The notes under the pieces: model-generated | What the model was told of the DNA's origin: nothing | Seen by the model: the letters and a program-made list of their open reading frames with translations, nothing else | The model's database searches: none | Part shown: piece by piece, positions 33,927 through 42,472 of the stretch | Layout: every line of letters begins with the position of its first letter | How positions within the stretch are numbered: position 1 is the first letter of the stretch | From: Aequorivita capsosiphonis DSM 23843 | Lineage (GTDB): Bacteria; Bacteroidota; Bacteroidia; Flavobacteriales; Flavobacteriaceae | Assembly: GCF_000429125.1 (NCBI RefSeq) | Contig: NZ_AUBG01000002.1 | Location: 392,917 to 456,916 of the forward strand | DNA: 64,000 bases | Direction: 5' to 3' | Position numbers and translations under genes: made by a program

Positions 33927-36902
33927 TTAGTCGATTGATTTAGATTTAAGTCGCAAGGCATTCGCAATTACCGAAACAGAGCTAAAACTCATTGCAAGTG
34001 CCGCAATCATTGGAGAAAGTAAAATACCAAAGAATGGAAATAAAACACCTGCGGCAATGGGTACTCCGAGCGTATTGTAAATTAATGCGAAAAATAGGTT
34101 CTGTTTTATATTACTCATTACGGCGTGGCTTAGGTTTTTTGCCTTTACTATGCCGTGCAGATCACCTTTTACCAAGGTTATCATGGCGCTTTCTATGGCA
34201 ACATCGGTTCCGGTTCCCATTGCGATACCAACATCGCTTTTGGCTAATGCCGGCGCATCGTTTATACCATCGCCCGCCATAGCTACCACTTTTCCTTGCT
34301 CTTGCAATTGGGTTACTTCTTTCAATTTATCCTCGGGGAGCATTCCGGCTTTAAAATCGGCTAAATTGAGTTCACTGGCAACCGCTTGGGCGGTGTCGTG
34401 ATTATCTCCCGTGAGCATTATTACCGAAATCCCTTGATCCTGTAATTCCTTAATGGCTTTTGCGCTTGTTGCTTTTACTTTATCGCCAATAACAACGTAG
34501 CCTGAAACCTCGCCATCTACTGATAAATAAGAGACTGTTTTGCCTTGCTTTTGAAAGGATTGTGCTTCTTGCTCCATTTCTGCTGAAATAGTTGCATTGG
34601 CATACTCCATCATTTTGGAGTTTCCTAAATCCAGTTTTTTTCCCTCAACCGTTCCTTCTACTCCTTTACCCGTTACAGCGCTGAAGTTTTCGGTTTTTGA
34701 TAGTTGTGCTTTTTGCTCTTTACCATATTTTACGGTTGCTTCCGCCAGCGGATGTTCGCTAGAGCTATTCAAGGAAGCGATAAATTTTAAAATTTCGGCC
34801 TCAGAATATCTTGAGCCAAAGACTCCAATTTTCTCTACTGTTGGTTTTCCTTCGGTGATTGTCCCCGTTTTATCAACAATTAGCGTATCTACTTTATCCA
34901 ATTTTTCTAAGGCTTCGGCGTTTTTGATCAGTACGCCGTTTTGTGCACCTTTACCAACCCCCACCATTACTGACATGGGTGTGGCAAGACCTAAAGCACA
35001 CGGACAGGCGATAATTAAAACCGCAATGGCATTTACTAAAGCATAAACGTAAGCAGGTTCTGGACCCCAAATTGCCCAAACCGCGAAGGTGATTAAGGAA
35101 ATAATCACGACAACGGGAACAAAATATCCTGAAACGGTATCGGCCAATTTCTGAATGGGTGCCCGACTGCGACTAGCATCATTCACCATATGGATAATCT
35201 GGGAAAGTAAAGTATCGCTACCCACTTTTTCAGCTTTCATAAGGAACGACTGGTTACCGTTTATTGTTCCGCTACTTACTTTATCGTCTTCAACCTTATC
35301 TACAGGAATGGGTTCTCCCGAAATCATAGATTCATCAACTGTTGTTTTTCCTTCGGTTATAATTCCATCAACGGGAATTTTATCGCCTGGTTTTACACGT
35401 AGAATATCACCTTTTTCAATTTGGTCTATAGAAACTTCTTCTTCATTTCCATCTACAACACGAACAGCTTTATTGGGAGCAAGTTTTAATAATTCTTTTA
35501 CTGCGGAATTTGTTTTGCTATGTGCTTTTGCCTCTAAAACTTGCCCCATCAATACCAAAGTAAGAATTACAGCTGCGGCTTCAAAATAAACGTGAACGGC
35601 ACCAGATTCTGTTTTGAATTGTTCTGGAAAAAAATCTGGAAACAACATCCCGAAAATGCTAAAAATCCACGCCACACCAGCTCCAATACCAATAAGGGTG
35701 AACATATTTAGATTCCACGTTTTAATGCTCCGGTAGGCACGCTCAAAGAACATCCAAGTAGCATAAAAAACTACAGGAAGGGAGAGTGCGAACTGAATCC
35801 AATTCCACCCTTTTTGTTCCATTATCTTGTATAACGGATTATTGGGAATCATTTCACTCATTGCGATTAAGAAAATTGGAATTGTAAAACCAAGTGCTAT
35901 CCAAAATTTCTTAAGTAATTTTTTATAAGTCTTTTCCTCTGCGGAAATATCGGGTTGCATGGGCACTAAATCCATCCCGCATATTGGGCAAGCACCCCGT
36001 TCATCCCTTATTATTTCGGGGTGCATTGGGCAAGTCCATTGTTCCGCCGTTGTTGCAGACAGGTTTTGTTCTTCCACTAAATCCATTCCGCAGACTGGGC
36101 AATCACCTGGCTTGTCGTAAGTTTTGTCGCCTTCGCAATGCATTGGGCAGTAAAATGTACCGGAACCGCTTTGTGCCGCTCGTTTCTTTTCTTTTTCTTT
36201 TTTATGCTTCTCCTCGGCATCTAAATCTTCAGGAAGTGAAATACTGTAACTTCCACCATCGTCTTTCAATGCTTTTTGAAATGTTACCAATGGAATGTGC
36301 TTTTCCATTTCGATGCTTGCTTCTGCTTTTTCTAAATCTACAGATGCCTTTGAAACTCCATTGACTTCACTTAAAGTATTTTCAACGTGGCTTCGGCAAC
36401 CGTTACAGGTCATTCCGTGTATTTGATAGGTGTGTTTCATTACCCTATTTTTACCTCCATTTGGCATTTGGATACTATATCGCCCACCATCTGCAAGAAG
36501 TGCTTCTTGAAATTTTTCGATAGGAATATGTTTTTCCATTTCGATTGTAGCTTTCTCATTTTCCAAATCGACTGTAGCCTTTGAAACTCCATTGACTTCA
36601 CTTAAAGTATTTTCAACGTGGCTTCGGCAACCGTTACAGGTCATTCCGTGTATTTGATAGGTGTGTTTCATTACCCTATTTTTACCTCCATTTGGCATTT
36701 GGATACTATATCGCCCACCATCTGCAAGAAGAGCTTCTTGAAATTTTTCGATAGGAATATGTTTTTCCATTTCCATCGTAGCTTCCTCATTTTCCAAATC
36801 GACTGTAGCCTTTGAAATTCCATTGACTTCACTTAAAGTGTTTTCAACGTGGCTTCGGCAACCGTTGCAGGTCATTCCGTGTATTTGATAGGTGTGTTTC
36901 AT
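33927..36902 (-). CDS. Copper/silver P1B-type ATPase with three HMA domains and two CPMH-type metal sites
   Basis: The 991-residue protein begins with three HMA domains (about 1-72, 78-149, 155-226), each with MTCNGC. Two heavy-metal-binding domains follow: FYCPMHCEGDKTYDKPGDCP around 252 and WTCPMHPEIIRDERGACPIC around 290. The ATPase core has the translocation motif ACPCALGLATP (near 633), the phosphorylation site DKTGTITEGKP (near 677), SSEHPLAEA and GDGINDAPALAKSD. It exports Cu+ or Ag+ from the cytoplasm at the cost of ATP. HMA domains 1 and 2 are almost identical 77-residue units, a recent duplication. It is 12 bp from DUF305. Confidence 0.95.
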   Translation of the reverse strand: MKHTYQIHGMTCNGCRSHVENTLSEVNGISKATVDLENEEATMEMEKHIPIEKFQEALLADGGRYSIQMPNGGKNRVMKHTYQIHGMTCNGCRSHVENTLSEVNGVSKATVDLENEKATIEMEKHIPIEKFQEALLADGGRYSIQMPNGGKNRVMKHTYQIHGMTCNGCRSHVENTLSEVNGVSKASVDLEKAEASIEMEKHIPLVTFQKALKDDGGSYSISLPEDLDAEEKHKKEKEKKRAAQSGSGTFYCPMHCEGDKTYDKPGDCPVCGMDLVEEQNLSATTAEQWTCPMHPEIIRDERGACPICGMDLVPMQPDISAEEKTYKKLLKKFWIALGFTIPIFLIAMSEMIPNNPLYKIMEQKGWNWIQFALSLPVVFYATWMFFERAYRSIKTWNLNMFTLIGIGAGVAWIFSIFGMLFPDFFPEQFKTESGAVHVYFEAAAVILTLVLMGQVLEAKAHSKTNSAVKELLKLAPNKAVRVVDGNEEEVSIDQIEKGDILRVKPGDKIPVDGIITEGKTTVDESMISGEPIPVDKVEDDKVSSGTINGNQSFLMKAEKVGSDTLLSQIIHMVNDASRSRAPIQKLADTVSGYFVPVVVIISLITFAVWAIWGPEPAYVYALVNAIAVLIIACPCALGLATPMSVMVGVGKGAQNGVLIKNAEALEKLDKVDTLIVDKTGTITEGKPTVEKIGVFGSRYSEAEILKFIASLNSSSEHPLAEATVKYGKEQKAQLSKTENFSAVTGKGVEGTVEGKKLDLGNSKMMEYANATISAEMEQEAQSFQKQGKTVSYLSVDGEVSGYVVIGDKVKATSAKAIKELQDQGISVIMLTGDNHDTAQAVASELNLADFKAGMLPEDKLKEVTQLQEQGKVVAMAGDGINDAPALAKSDVGIAMGTGTDVAIESAMITLVKGDLHGIVKAKNLSHAVMSNIKQNLFFALIYNTLGVPIAAGVLFPFFGILLSPMIAALAMSFSSVSVIANALRLKSKSID
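36441..36902 (-). repeat. Tandem duplication of a 231-bp HMA unit
   Basis: Units at 36902-36672 and 36671-36441 differ at only a few codons (for example I/V at residue 29, E/K at 40). Both begin with ATG and end with GGKNRV. A third, more diverged unit follows in the same phase. The near identity points to a recent in-frame duplication. Confidence 0.92.
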
Positions 36903-37064
36903 AATAGATTTTAGATATTAGACTTTAGATGTTAGATTTTATACACCTTGAAGTCTCTATTAAATTTATGCTCTGCTGAATGTTCATTAATATAGTCCTA
37001 ATTTCAGTTCTAAACACCTAACAGAGTAGGCTGCTTCGTTCCTAGCAAGGTCGTCAGATTTATT

Positions 37065-37520
37065 TTATTGTAAACTATCTTTTATTTGCATCAAATATTT
37101 TATAACCATGTTTTTTTTAGAATCTGATAAAAATGCCTCCCGATGAATTAAAGTGTAGGAGAACAAGGGCATTTCATCGTCTTTGATCTGATTGGTGATG
37201 GATTTTAATTTACCATTTTTTCTTCTATCGGAAAAGTCATCCCACGCATTAAAATTCAATTCTGCTTTTCCTTCTTTAATATGATCTTCCAAAAACCAAG
37301 CTGCCGCATGAATTTTGTTATACCAAGAATATTCCGTGTTATTACTGTGACAATCATAGCAGGACACTTGTAATAGTGAGCTAATATTTTTTGGAGTATT
37401 GTTTACCAATATAAAATCTGTTTTTGGCACTTCATCACTTTGGTTGCGCTCTGTGGGCAAAAACTGTATGCCCACAAAACTAACCAATAAAATCAGCGCT
37501 ATTATTTTTAGAATTTTCAT
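37065..37520 (-). CDS. Haem-binding domain protein (Haem_bd family)
   Basis: The 151-residue protein has an N-terminal membrane anchor (MKILKIIALILLVSFVGIQF). Its haem site is SCYDCHSNNTEYSWYNKIHA, a CxxCH motif that binds haem c with nearby aromatic residues, and the rest (FSDRRKNGKLKSITNQIKDD, EMPLFSYTLIHREAFLS) fits the Haem_bd family. It would be exposed in the periplasm. Position between the ATPase and DUF3347 genes ties it to the copper island, perhaps passing electrons to or from the oxidase, which is inference. Confidence 0.88.
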   Translation of the reverse strand: MKILKIIALILLVSFVGIQFLPTERNQSDEVPKTDFILVNNTPKNISSLLQVSCYDCHSNNTEYSWYNKIHAAAWFLEDHIKEGKAELNFNAWDDFSDRRKNGKLKSITNQIKDDEMPLFSYTLIHREAFLSDSKKNMVIKYLMQIKDSLQ

Positions 37521-37598
37521 AATAAACTCGACTTAGGTCGTTAGGTTTTAAGACCCAAGGCTTTTGGAATTGCTCTTTAGTCATACGTCATACGTCTT

Positions 37599-38204
37599 TT
37601 AATTTATCTTCTTTTGGACCTTCCCGCAATTCATCATTTTGCTGCCGTAATATGGATTTTTTACCTTTTCTTCCATACTTAACCACGCACCGCCGCCATC
37701 ATACATTGGACAATATTGTTGGTATAAGGTAGTGTCTGTTCCAGTGATAGCTACCATATCCATAATATCCTTGCTCAAGATCTTGAAATGTTCGCGTTGA
37801 TGGTCCATTTCACTCTTTCCAATATGTTCTGCATGTTCCTTGGCATCTGCGATGATATCTTTTAGCTCTTTTTGCTGTTCGGAAGTGTAACTACTCACAT
37901 TAAAATTCTTTAAAGTGCTTTCAAGTTTCTTGCCGGCCTTTGCGGAAGCATCTTTATCGGTGGCTACCAGGGCATCTTTAAGCACCATATAATCTGCTAA
38001 AACTTGCTTAGAATCAGAATTCTGCACCTCGGAATCCATCATATCATTAGATGCATTCATAGCATCGTGGTTTATAGCCTGATTCATTTCAGGGTTTATG
38101 GCAGCTTCTTCTGAATGCTCAGTTTTACCGTCTTTGCAAGACATTGCTGTTAGACTTACGAAAGCCATAGCCATAATTGCTGTTGTTACTTTTACTTTCT
38201 TCAT
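37599..38204 (-). CDS. DUF3347 lipoprotein
   Basis: The 201-residue protein has a lipobox (MAMAFVSLTAMSC, Cys23), a His/Met-rich acidic linker (EEAAINPEMNQAINHDAMNA) and a DUF3347 domain (about 68-195) ending in YCPMYDGGGAWLSMEEKVKN, PYYG and MMNCGK. The Cys, Met and His residues suit soft-metal binding. The same domain is the C-terminal part of the CusB-type adaptor at 31497, so the island has one free and one fused copy. It follows the oxidase gene by 52 bp. Confidence 0.87.
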   Translation of the reverse strand: MKKVKVTTAIMAMAFVSLTAMSCKDGKTEHSEEAAINPEMNQAINHDAMNASNDMMDSEVQNSDSKQVLADYMVLKDALVATDKDASAKAGKKLESTLKNFNVSSYTSEQQKELKDIIADAKEHAEHIGKSEMDHQREHFKILSKDIMDMVAITGTDTTLYQQYCPMYDGGGAWLSMEEKVKNPYYGSKMMNCGKVQKKIN

Positions 38205-38256
38205 TTTGAAATTGATTAAAATTAATACTTGTTTTTATTTGAATTCTATTGAATTA

Positions 38257-40593
38257 TTAAAATCTCATTGAAAGTCCCCCACCTGCACCAAAACGGTTGT
38301 CGTAGCTTGCCTTCAATGAAAAATCTCGGGATAAATAATATTCTACGCCTGCATTCCAAGTGACTTCGTTAGCAAAATTATCTCCCATAGGGAGATCATC
38401 AACCCATCCAAAGTTGGCTTGATATTCGTACATTCCGAAAATTGAAGTTCTTGGAAAAATCATGATTTCACGGCTTAGACTAATTTGTGGTCGCAACTTG
38501 CTGTCAATACGTACATCAAGATCGAAAAGATAAGGTGTCAAAAATCGAATTCCGGCAATTGCTGTGGTCGAGATTTCATCCATACTATCTCTCACTTCAT
38601 TTTCAACATTCACACCTCCAAACACTCTAAAATAATCGTTCAAATAACGTTCGTAGGTAACTTCGGTCTCAAGATTTTTGTTCCAACCGTATTCCCCGGA
38701 AACATTAAATTGATTTCGGAGATTGGAAGCTACAAAATCAAATGAAGACATATGTGAAGCGACATCCAGCGTTGACCAAGCATAAAATTGATCTGCTTCC
38801 TTCAGTAGATTTTTTATGGGGTATTCCGCCATTCGTGGATCGCGAGGCGTGTCATAACTTACTACGCGCGCCATCCCGCTCATCATATGATAGAGTATAT
38901 GACAATGAAAAAACCAATCGCCATATTCATCGCCGTCATTCCCGTTAAATTCTATGGTTACTTGCTGCATTGGCGCTACGTTCACCGTATGCTTTAAGGG
39001 CGAATATTCTCCATTTTCATTAATTACTCTAAAAAAGTGTCCGTGTAGGTGCATCGGGTGGTGCATCATCGTTAAATTATTGAAGGTTATTCTAGTAATT
39101 TCTCCGCCTTCTATTTTAATTTTGTCTGCTTCACTCAAGGGAATGCCGTTCATACTCCAAATGTAGCGTTGCATATTCCCCGTAAGATTTAATAGAATTT
39201 CCTTAACCGGAAGGTTTTTATCGTAGGTAGATTTTTCTGGTGATTTTAGATAATCGTAGTTGTATTCGGAAAACATTTCCATTCCGTCCATATTAGAATG
39301 ATCCATCTCCTCTTTATTTGATGAGGAATCAGAACCCATTTTCATTTTGGAGTGATCCATCTTGGAGTGATCCATTTCCATCCCCTTCATAGTTTTAGTT
39401 GAATCTGTTTTCATCTCCATTTCGGAATGATCCATTCCTTCCTTGCCGGCAGGCGGGTTCATTCCATACTCCTCCTTCATTTCAAAACGTTCATCTTTCT
39501 TTGGTTGAAATTTTAGGGCGTGTGCCCCCATTTTCATATCCATTTTTGCCATTTTCTGCATCATCTTAATCTTATCGGGTTTTGTGATAACCTCTGCTGG
39601 TAGAATGACTCCCGTTCCAAAATAGGCTGTCGATGTTCCGGAGCCATCCTGAGCCATTGCCCGTAGTTCAATCTTCCCACCTTGGGGGATGTTGATTATA
39701 AAATCGTAAGTTTCGGCCGTAGCTATAAAGGTTTTACTGTGTTCTACCGGAACAACATCTTTCCCATCAGCAGAAACCAACAATGGAGACTCACCGCCAA
39801 ATGTCATCCAAAATTGAGAGGATGCCGAACCGTTGATTATTCGCAAACGTACTTTTTCACCTGGCTTAAATTCTGGATATTCCACAGATTCCTTACCATT
39901 TATTAAAAATGCGGGATAATATACATCAGCAATATCTGCACCACCCATTCGCTGTCTCCAAAAATCGAGTTGTGCACCTAAGGCGCCGCGCGCAATTACC
40001 TTATTCAAGGGCGTTGACGTTCCTTTCTTCATTTGATACCATTCGTTGCCACGCTTTAAATTTCTCATTACGGTTTTCGGCTTTTCATTGGTCCAATCTG
40101 ATAGCATCACTATTAAATCTTTATCATATTCCAAGGTTTTCTCTTTAGGATGAATTAACAAAGAACCAAAGACTCCACTTTGCTCTTGCAGCATGGTGTG
40201 GGAGTGATACCAATACGTACCCGATTGCTTCAATGGAAATTCATATTTAAATGTTGTTCCCGGTTTGATAGGCGGTGTAGTTAAATAGGGCACTCCATCC
40301 ATAAAGTTGGGCAAAAACATTCCGTGCCAGTGAATGGAAGTTTCCACACTCATTTCGTTTTTTACGTAAATAACCGCGTATTCGCCTTCGGTAAATTCTA
40401 AAGTTGGACCAGGAATAGTTCCATTAATGGTCATTCCTTTCACTTCTTTACCTGCTTTATTGACCATTTCTTCCTTGATGGTCAAGGTGTATTCATTCAC
40501 TGTCAGATTATCTACATTGCCTTCCACAGTTTGCGCAAAAACCGAATAACTGCAGATTAATAGGAGAATGAAGGAATAACTTAAATTTTTCAT
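38257..40593 (-). CDS. CopA-type multicopper oxidase fused to an outer-membrane barrel (CopB-like)
   Basis: The 778-residue protein has a signal peptide (MKNLSYSFILLLICSYSVFA). The cupredoxin domains carry the copper motifs HWHG (88-91), WYHSH (128-132), HHPMHLHGHFF (about 508-518) and HCHILYHMMSGM (about 562-573). A Met/His-rich loop (about 385-440, MEMDHSKMDHSKMKMG) is typical for CopA. The last ~180 residues are not cupredoxin but alternating beta strands ending in an aromatic residue (FGAGGGLSMRF), like CopB-type barrels. It would oxidise Cu+ in the periplasm or at the outer membrane. The Met-rich loop contains a family B palindrome at its start. Confidence 0.9.
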   Translation of the reverse strand: MKNLSYSFILLLICSYSVFAQTVEGNVDNLTVNEYTLTIKEEMVNKAGKEVKGMTINGTIPGPTLEFTEGEYAVIYVKNEMSVETSIHWHGMFLPNFMDGVPYLTTPPIKPGTTFKYEFPLKQSGTYWYHSHTMLQEQSGVFGSLLIHPKEKTLEYDKDLIVMLSDWTNEKPKTVMRNLKRGNEWYQMKKGTSTPLNKVIARGALGAQLDFWRQRMGGADIADVYYPAFLINGKESVEYPEFKPGEKVRLRIINGSASSQFWMTFGGESPLLVSADGKDVVPVEHSKTFIATAETYDFIINIPQGGKIELRAMAQDGSGTSTAYFGTGVILPAEVITKPDKIKMMQKMAKMDMKMGAHALKFQPKKDERFEMKEEYGMNPPAGKEGMDHSEMEMKTDSTKTMKGMEMDHSKMDHSKMKMGSDSSSNKEEMDHSNMDGMEMFSEYNYDYLKSPEKSTYDKNLPVKEILLNLTGNMQRYIWSMNGIPLSEADKIKIEGGEITRITFNNLTMMHHPMHLHGHFFRVINENGEYSPLKHTVNVAPMQQVTIEFNGNDGDEYGDWFFHCHILYHMMSGMARVVSYDTPRDPRMAEYPIKNLLKEADQFYAWSTLDVASHMSSFDFVASNLRNQFNVSGEYGWNKNLETEVTYERYLNDYFRVFGGVNVENEVRDSMDEISTTAIAGIRFLTPYLFDLDVRIDSKLRPQISLSREIMIFPRTSIFGMYEYQANFGWVDDLPMGDNFANEVTWNAGVEYYLSRDFSLKASYDNRFGAGGGLSMRF
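39441..39457. repeat. Dispersed palindrome, family B, inside the multicopper oxidase gene
   Basis: CCTTGCCGGCAGGCGGG lies in frame and is translated (minus strand) as NPPAGKEG, just before the Met-rich loop (around residue 380). Confidence 0.65.
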
Positions 40594-40657
40594 TTATTTA
40601 TTTTTATCAAATGTAATGTTGATGTTCAGAAACTTGTGTCATAATATTGGTTCATAG

Positions 40658-41224
40658 TTATATAATTCGGTCTAAAGATGACCGATCATTACGCTGTTGT
40701 GCTTTGTAATTAGTTAGGCTCATTCCCGTTTCGGTTTTAAATTGGCGGCTTAAATGATTAATGTTACTATAGTTCAGTAGTTGGCCAATTTCGGTGAAAT
40801 TGTATTCTTGATTTTGAACGAGTTCCTTAACCTTTTCGATCTTTAGTTTGATGAAATACCTTTCTATGGTAATACCTTCCTTTATAGAAAATAACTTACT
40901 TGTTTTGGAATAATCTTTTTGCAATTTTTCCTCCAAATAAACGGAAAGCTTTCGATCAATATCCAATGGCAATTGCTGCAATAATTTAATGAGTTCCATT
41001 TTTACCTGCTCTACCAACTGCTTTTCCGGACTGTCAATCAGCGAAAAACCATTTTTCTCTAGAATGGAAATCAAGATTGTTTTGTCTTCGGAATCTTGAA
41101 TATTCAATTTGATTTTCCCCAATTCAATTTCTAGCAATTCTATTTCCTTTTCCTTCAATTCGTCCTGCAATACCTTGATACATCTATCACAGACCATATT
41201 TTTTATATAGAAATCTTTTATCAT
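40658..41224 (-). CDS. HMA-AraC fusion regulator, candidate cytoplasmic copper sensor
   Basis: The 188-residue protein starts with an HMA-like fold (1-68) bearing MVCDRC (C12, C15), then a linker, then an AraC-type DNA-binding domain (about 95-180: TIERYFIKLKIEKVKELVQN, FTEIGQLLNYSNINHLSRQF, KTETGMSLTNYKAQQ). HMA domains bind Cu+ or Ag+ through the two cysteines; AraC domains bind DNA. The combination suggests a one-component regulator of the island. It lies 2 bp after the TolC-type gene and upstream of the oxidase, so it would be made together with the efflux genes. Confidence 0.85.
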   Translation of the reverse strand: MIKDFYIKNMVCDRCIKVLQDELKEKEIELLEIELGKIKLNIQDSEDKTILISILEKNGFSLIDSPEKQLVEQVKMELIKLLQQLPLDIDRKLSVYLEEKLQKDYSKTSKLFSIKEGITIERYFIKLKIEKVKELVQNQEYNFTEIGQLLNYSNINHLSRQFKTETGMSLTNYKAQQRNDRSSLDRII

Positions 41225-41226
41225 AA

Positions 41227-42462
41227 TTAGTCGATTAAATAGTTGATAATGGACGATTGCTCATAGTATAATTTGATCGATTCAATTTGGCTCATCTGAA
41301 ACTTTAACTGTAATTCCTGAATATCCAGCACATCATTAAAATCTATGGTTCCAGTTTCGTAATTCTTAATTAATATTTCCTCTGCATCTTCAGCTTGTTT
41401 TAAATTCTTTCCTAGGGTGTTGAATTTAATTCGAGACTGGTTCCGTTGGGAAATAGCTTTGGACAAATCAGCTTTTAAGGAATTAAGACGTTCTTCTTTT
41501 TGGGATTGGATTTCCTGTTTGCGCAGTTCATTTTGCCTGGATTGGGATTTATATTTTTTGTTGAAAATTGGAATTGATACCGAAAACATCGGCATCACCA
41601 TATCTTTAAAAGAGCTGGTTATCATTGGGCTGTTTTCTTGATTGATATATTCCACTCCAAAACCTATCATCGGACCATTTTCTTTTTGGTTTAACAACTC
41701 AGATTGTTCCACAGATTCATAAAGTTTGTCATATTTGAGCAATTCCGGGTTTACCGACAAGGTCTCATAGCTGTAAAAATTATCGTCTTCTGGAATTTCC
41801 ATAGGGGAAACCACCGTCACAATTTTATCAAAATCCCTGTTTAACAAACTGTTCATAGCTGCCTGGATTCCCTTATTCTGTTGAATTAATACATCTTTTT
41901 CCTGTTGAAGTTCGTTCTGCCGAATTTGTAACCGTAGTACGTCAACCGCAGAGGCTTTCCCCACTTCCACGGAAGTGAGGGCAAGTTTTTCATAGGTCTG
42001 CAGAAGTGCTATATTTTTATCAAGCACTTCTTGTTTGGATCTAATTTCATAGAGCAGATAATAAAATTGGGAAACAGAAAGTGCTAGCTTACGCTTGGCG
42101 ATCGTTACTTCCACATATTGCGCTTCAGCTATTGAGGAAGCGTAATCTTGCCGTGCCGATATGGTTCCAAACCACGGTAACATTTGCATTACAGAGACTT
42201 TAAACCGATCCATGGGCATTTCCATTTCAGGTTTTATAGCCATTACACCAACATTAAATTCGGTATTTGGCAAGCTGTTTACTTCATTTACTTTTTCGGA
42301 AACAATCTTATACTGAAAATCAAACTTTTCAATTTCAGGACTGTTGGTAATAGCTTCGTCTATATAAGTCTGCAAACCCTGGCTGTAACCTGAAATACTC
42401 AAGAAACAAGAGCCGAGAATCAGGATGGCTTTTGGTATTATATGATATTTTGATTGTCTCAT
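41227..42462 (-). CDS. TolC-type outer-membrane efflux protein (CusC-like)
   Basis: The ATG at 42462 (MRQSKYHIIPKAILILGSCF) is chosen because it gives a signal peptide ending near GYSQ and a 10-bp gap to the pump gene. An ATG 27 bp upstream would overlap the pump gene by 17 bp. The mature protein has the two long coiled-coil TolC repeats (LQTYIDEAITNSPEIEKFDF, SAVDVLRLQIRQNELQQEKD, QEIQSQKEERLNSLKADLSK). It would form the trimeric outer-membrane exit duct for the CusA-CusB pump. Tightly packed between the pump and the HMA-AraC gene. Confidence 0.9.
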   Translation of the reverse strand: MRQSKYHIIPKAILILGSCFLSISGYSQGLQTYIDEAITNSPEIEKFDFQYKIVSEKVNEVNSLPNTEFNVGVMAIKPEMEMPMDRFKVSVMQMLPWFGTISARQDYASSIAEAQYVEVTIAKRKLALSVSQFYYLLYEIRSKQEVLDKNIALLQTYEKLALTSVEVGKASAVDVLRLQIRQNELQQEKDVLIQQNKGIQAAMNSLLNRDFDKIVTVVSPMEIPEDDNFYSYETLSVNPELLKYDKLYESVEQSELLNQKENGPMIGFGVEYINQENSPMITSSFKDMVMPMFSVSIPIFNKKYKSQSRQNELRKQEIQSQKEERLNSLKADLSKAISQRNQSRIKFNTLGKNLKQAEDAEEILIKNYETGTIDFNDVLDIQELQLKFQMSQIESIKLYYEQSSIINYLID

Positions 42463-42472
42463 TTTTATTGTT

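Noticed and set aside
36387..36815. Two near-identical 65-residue plus-strand ORFs
   Set aside because: They are the antisense shadow of the duplicated HMA units of the ATPase gene; their identity is explained by that duplication.
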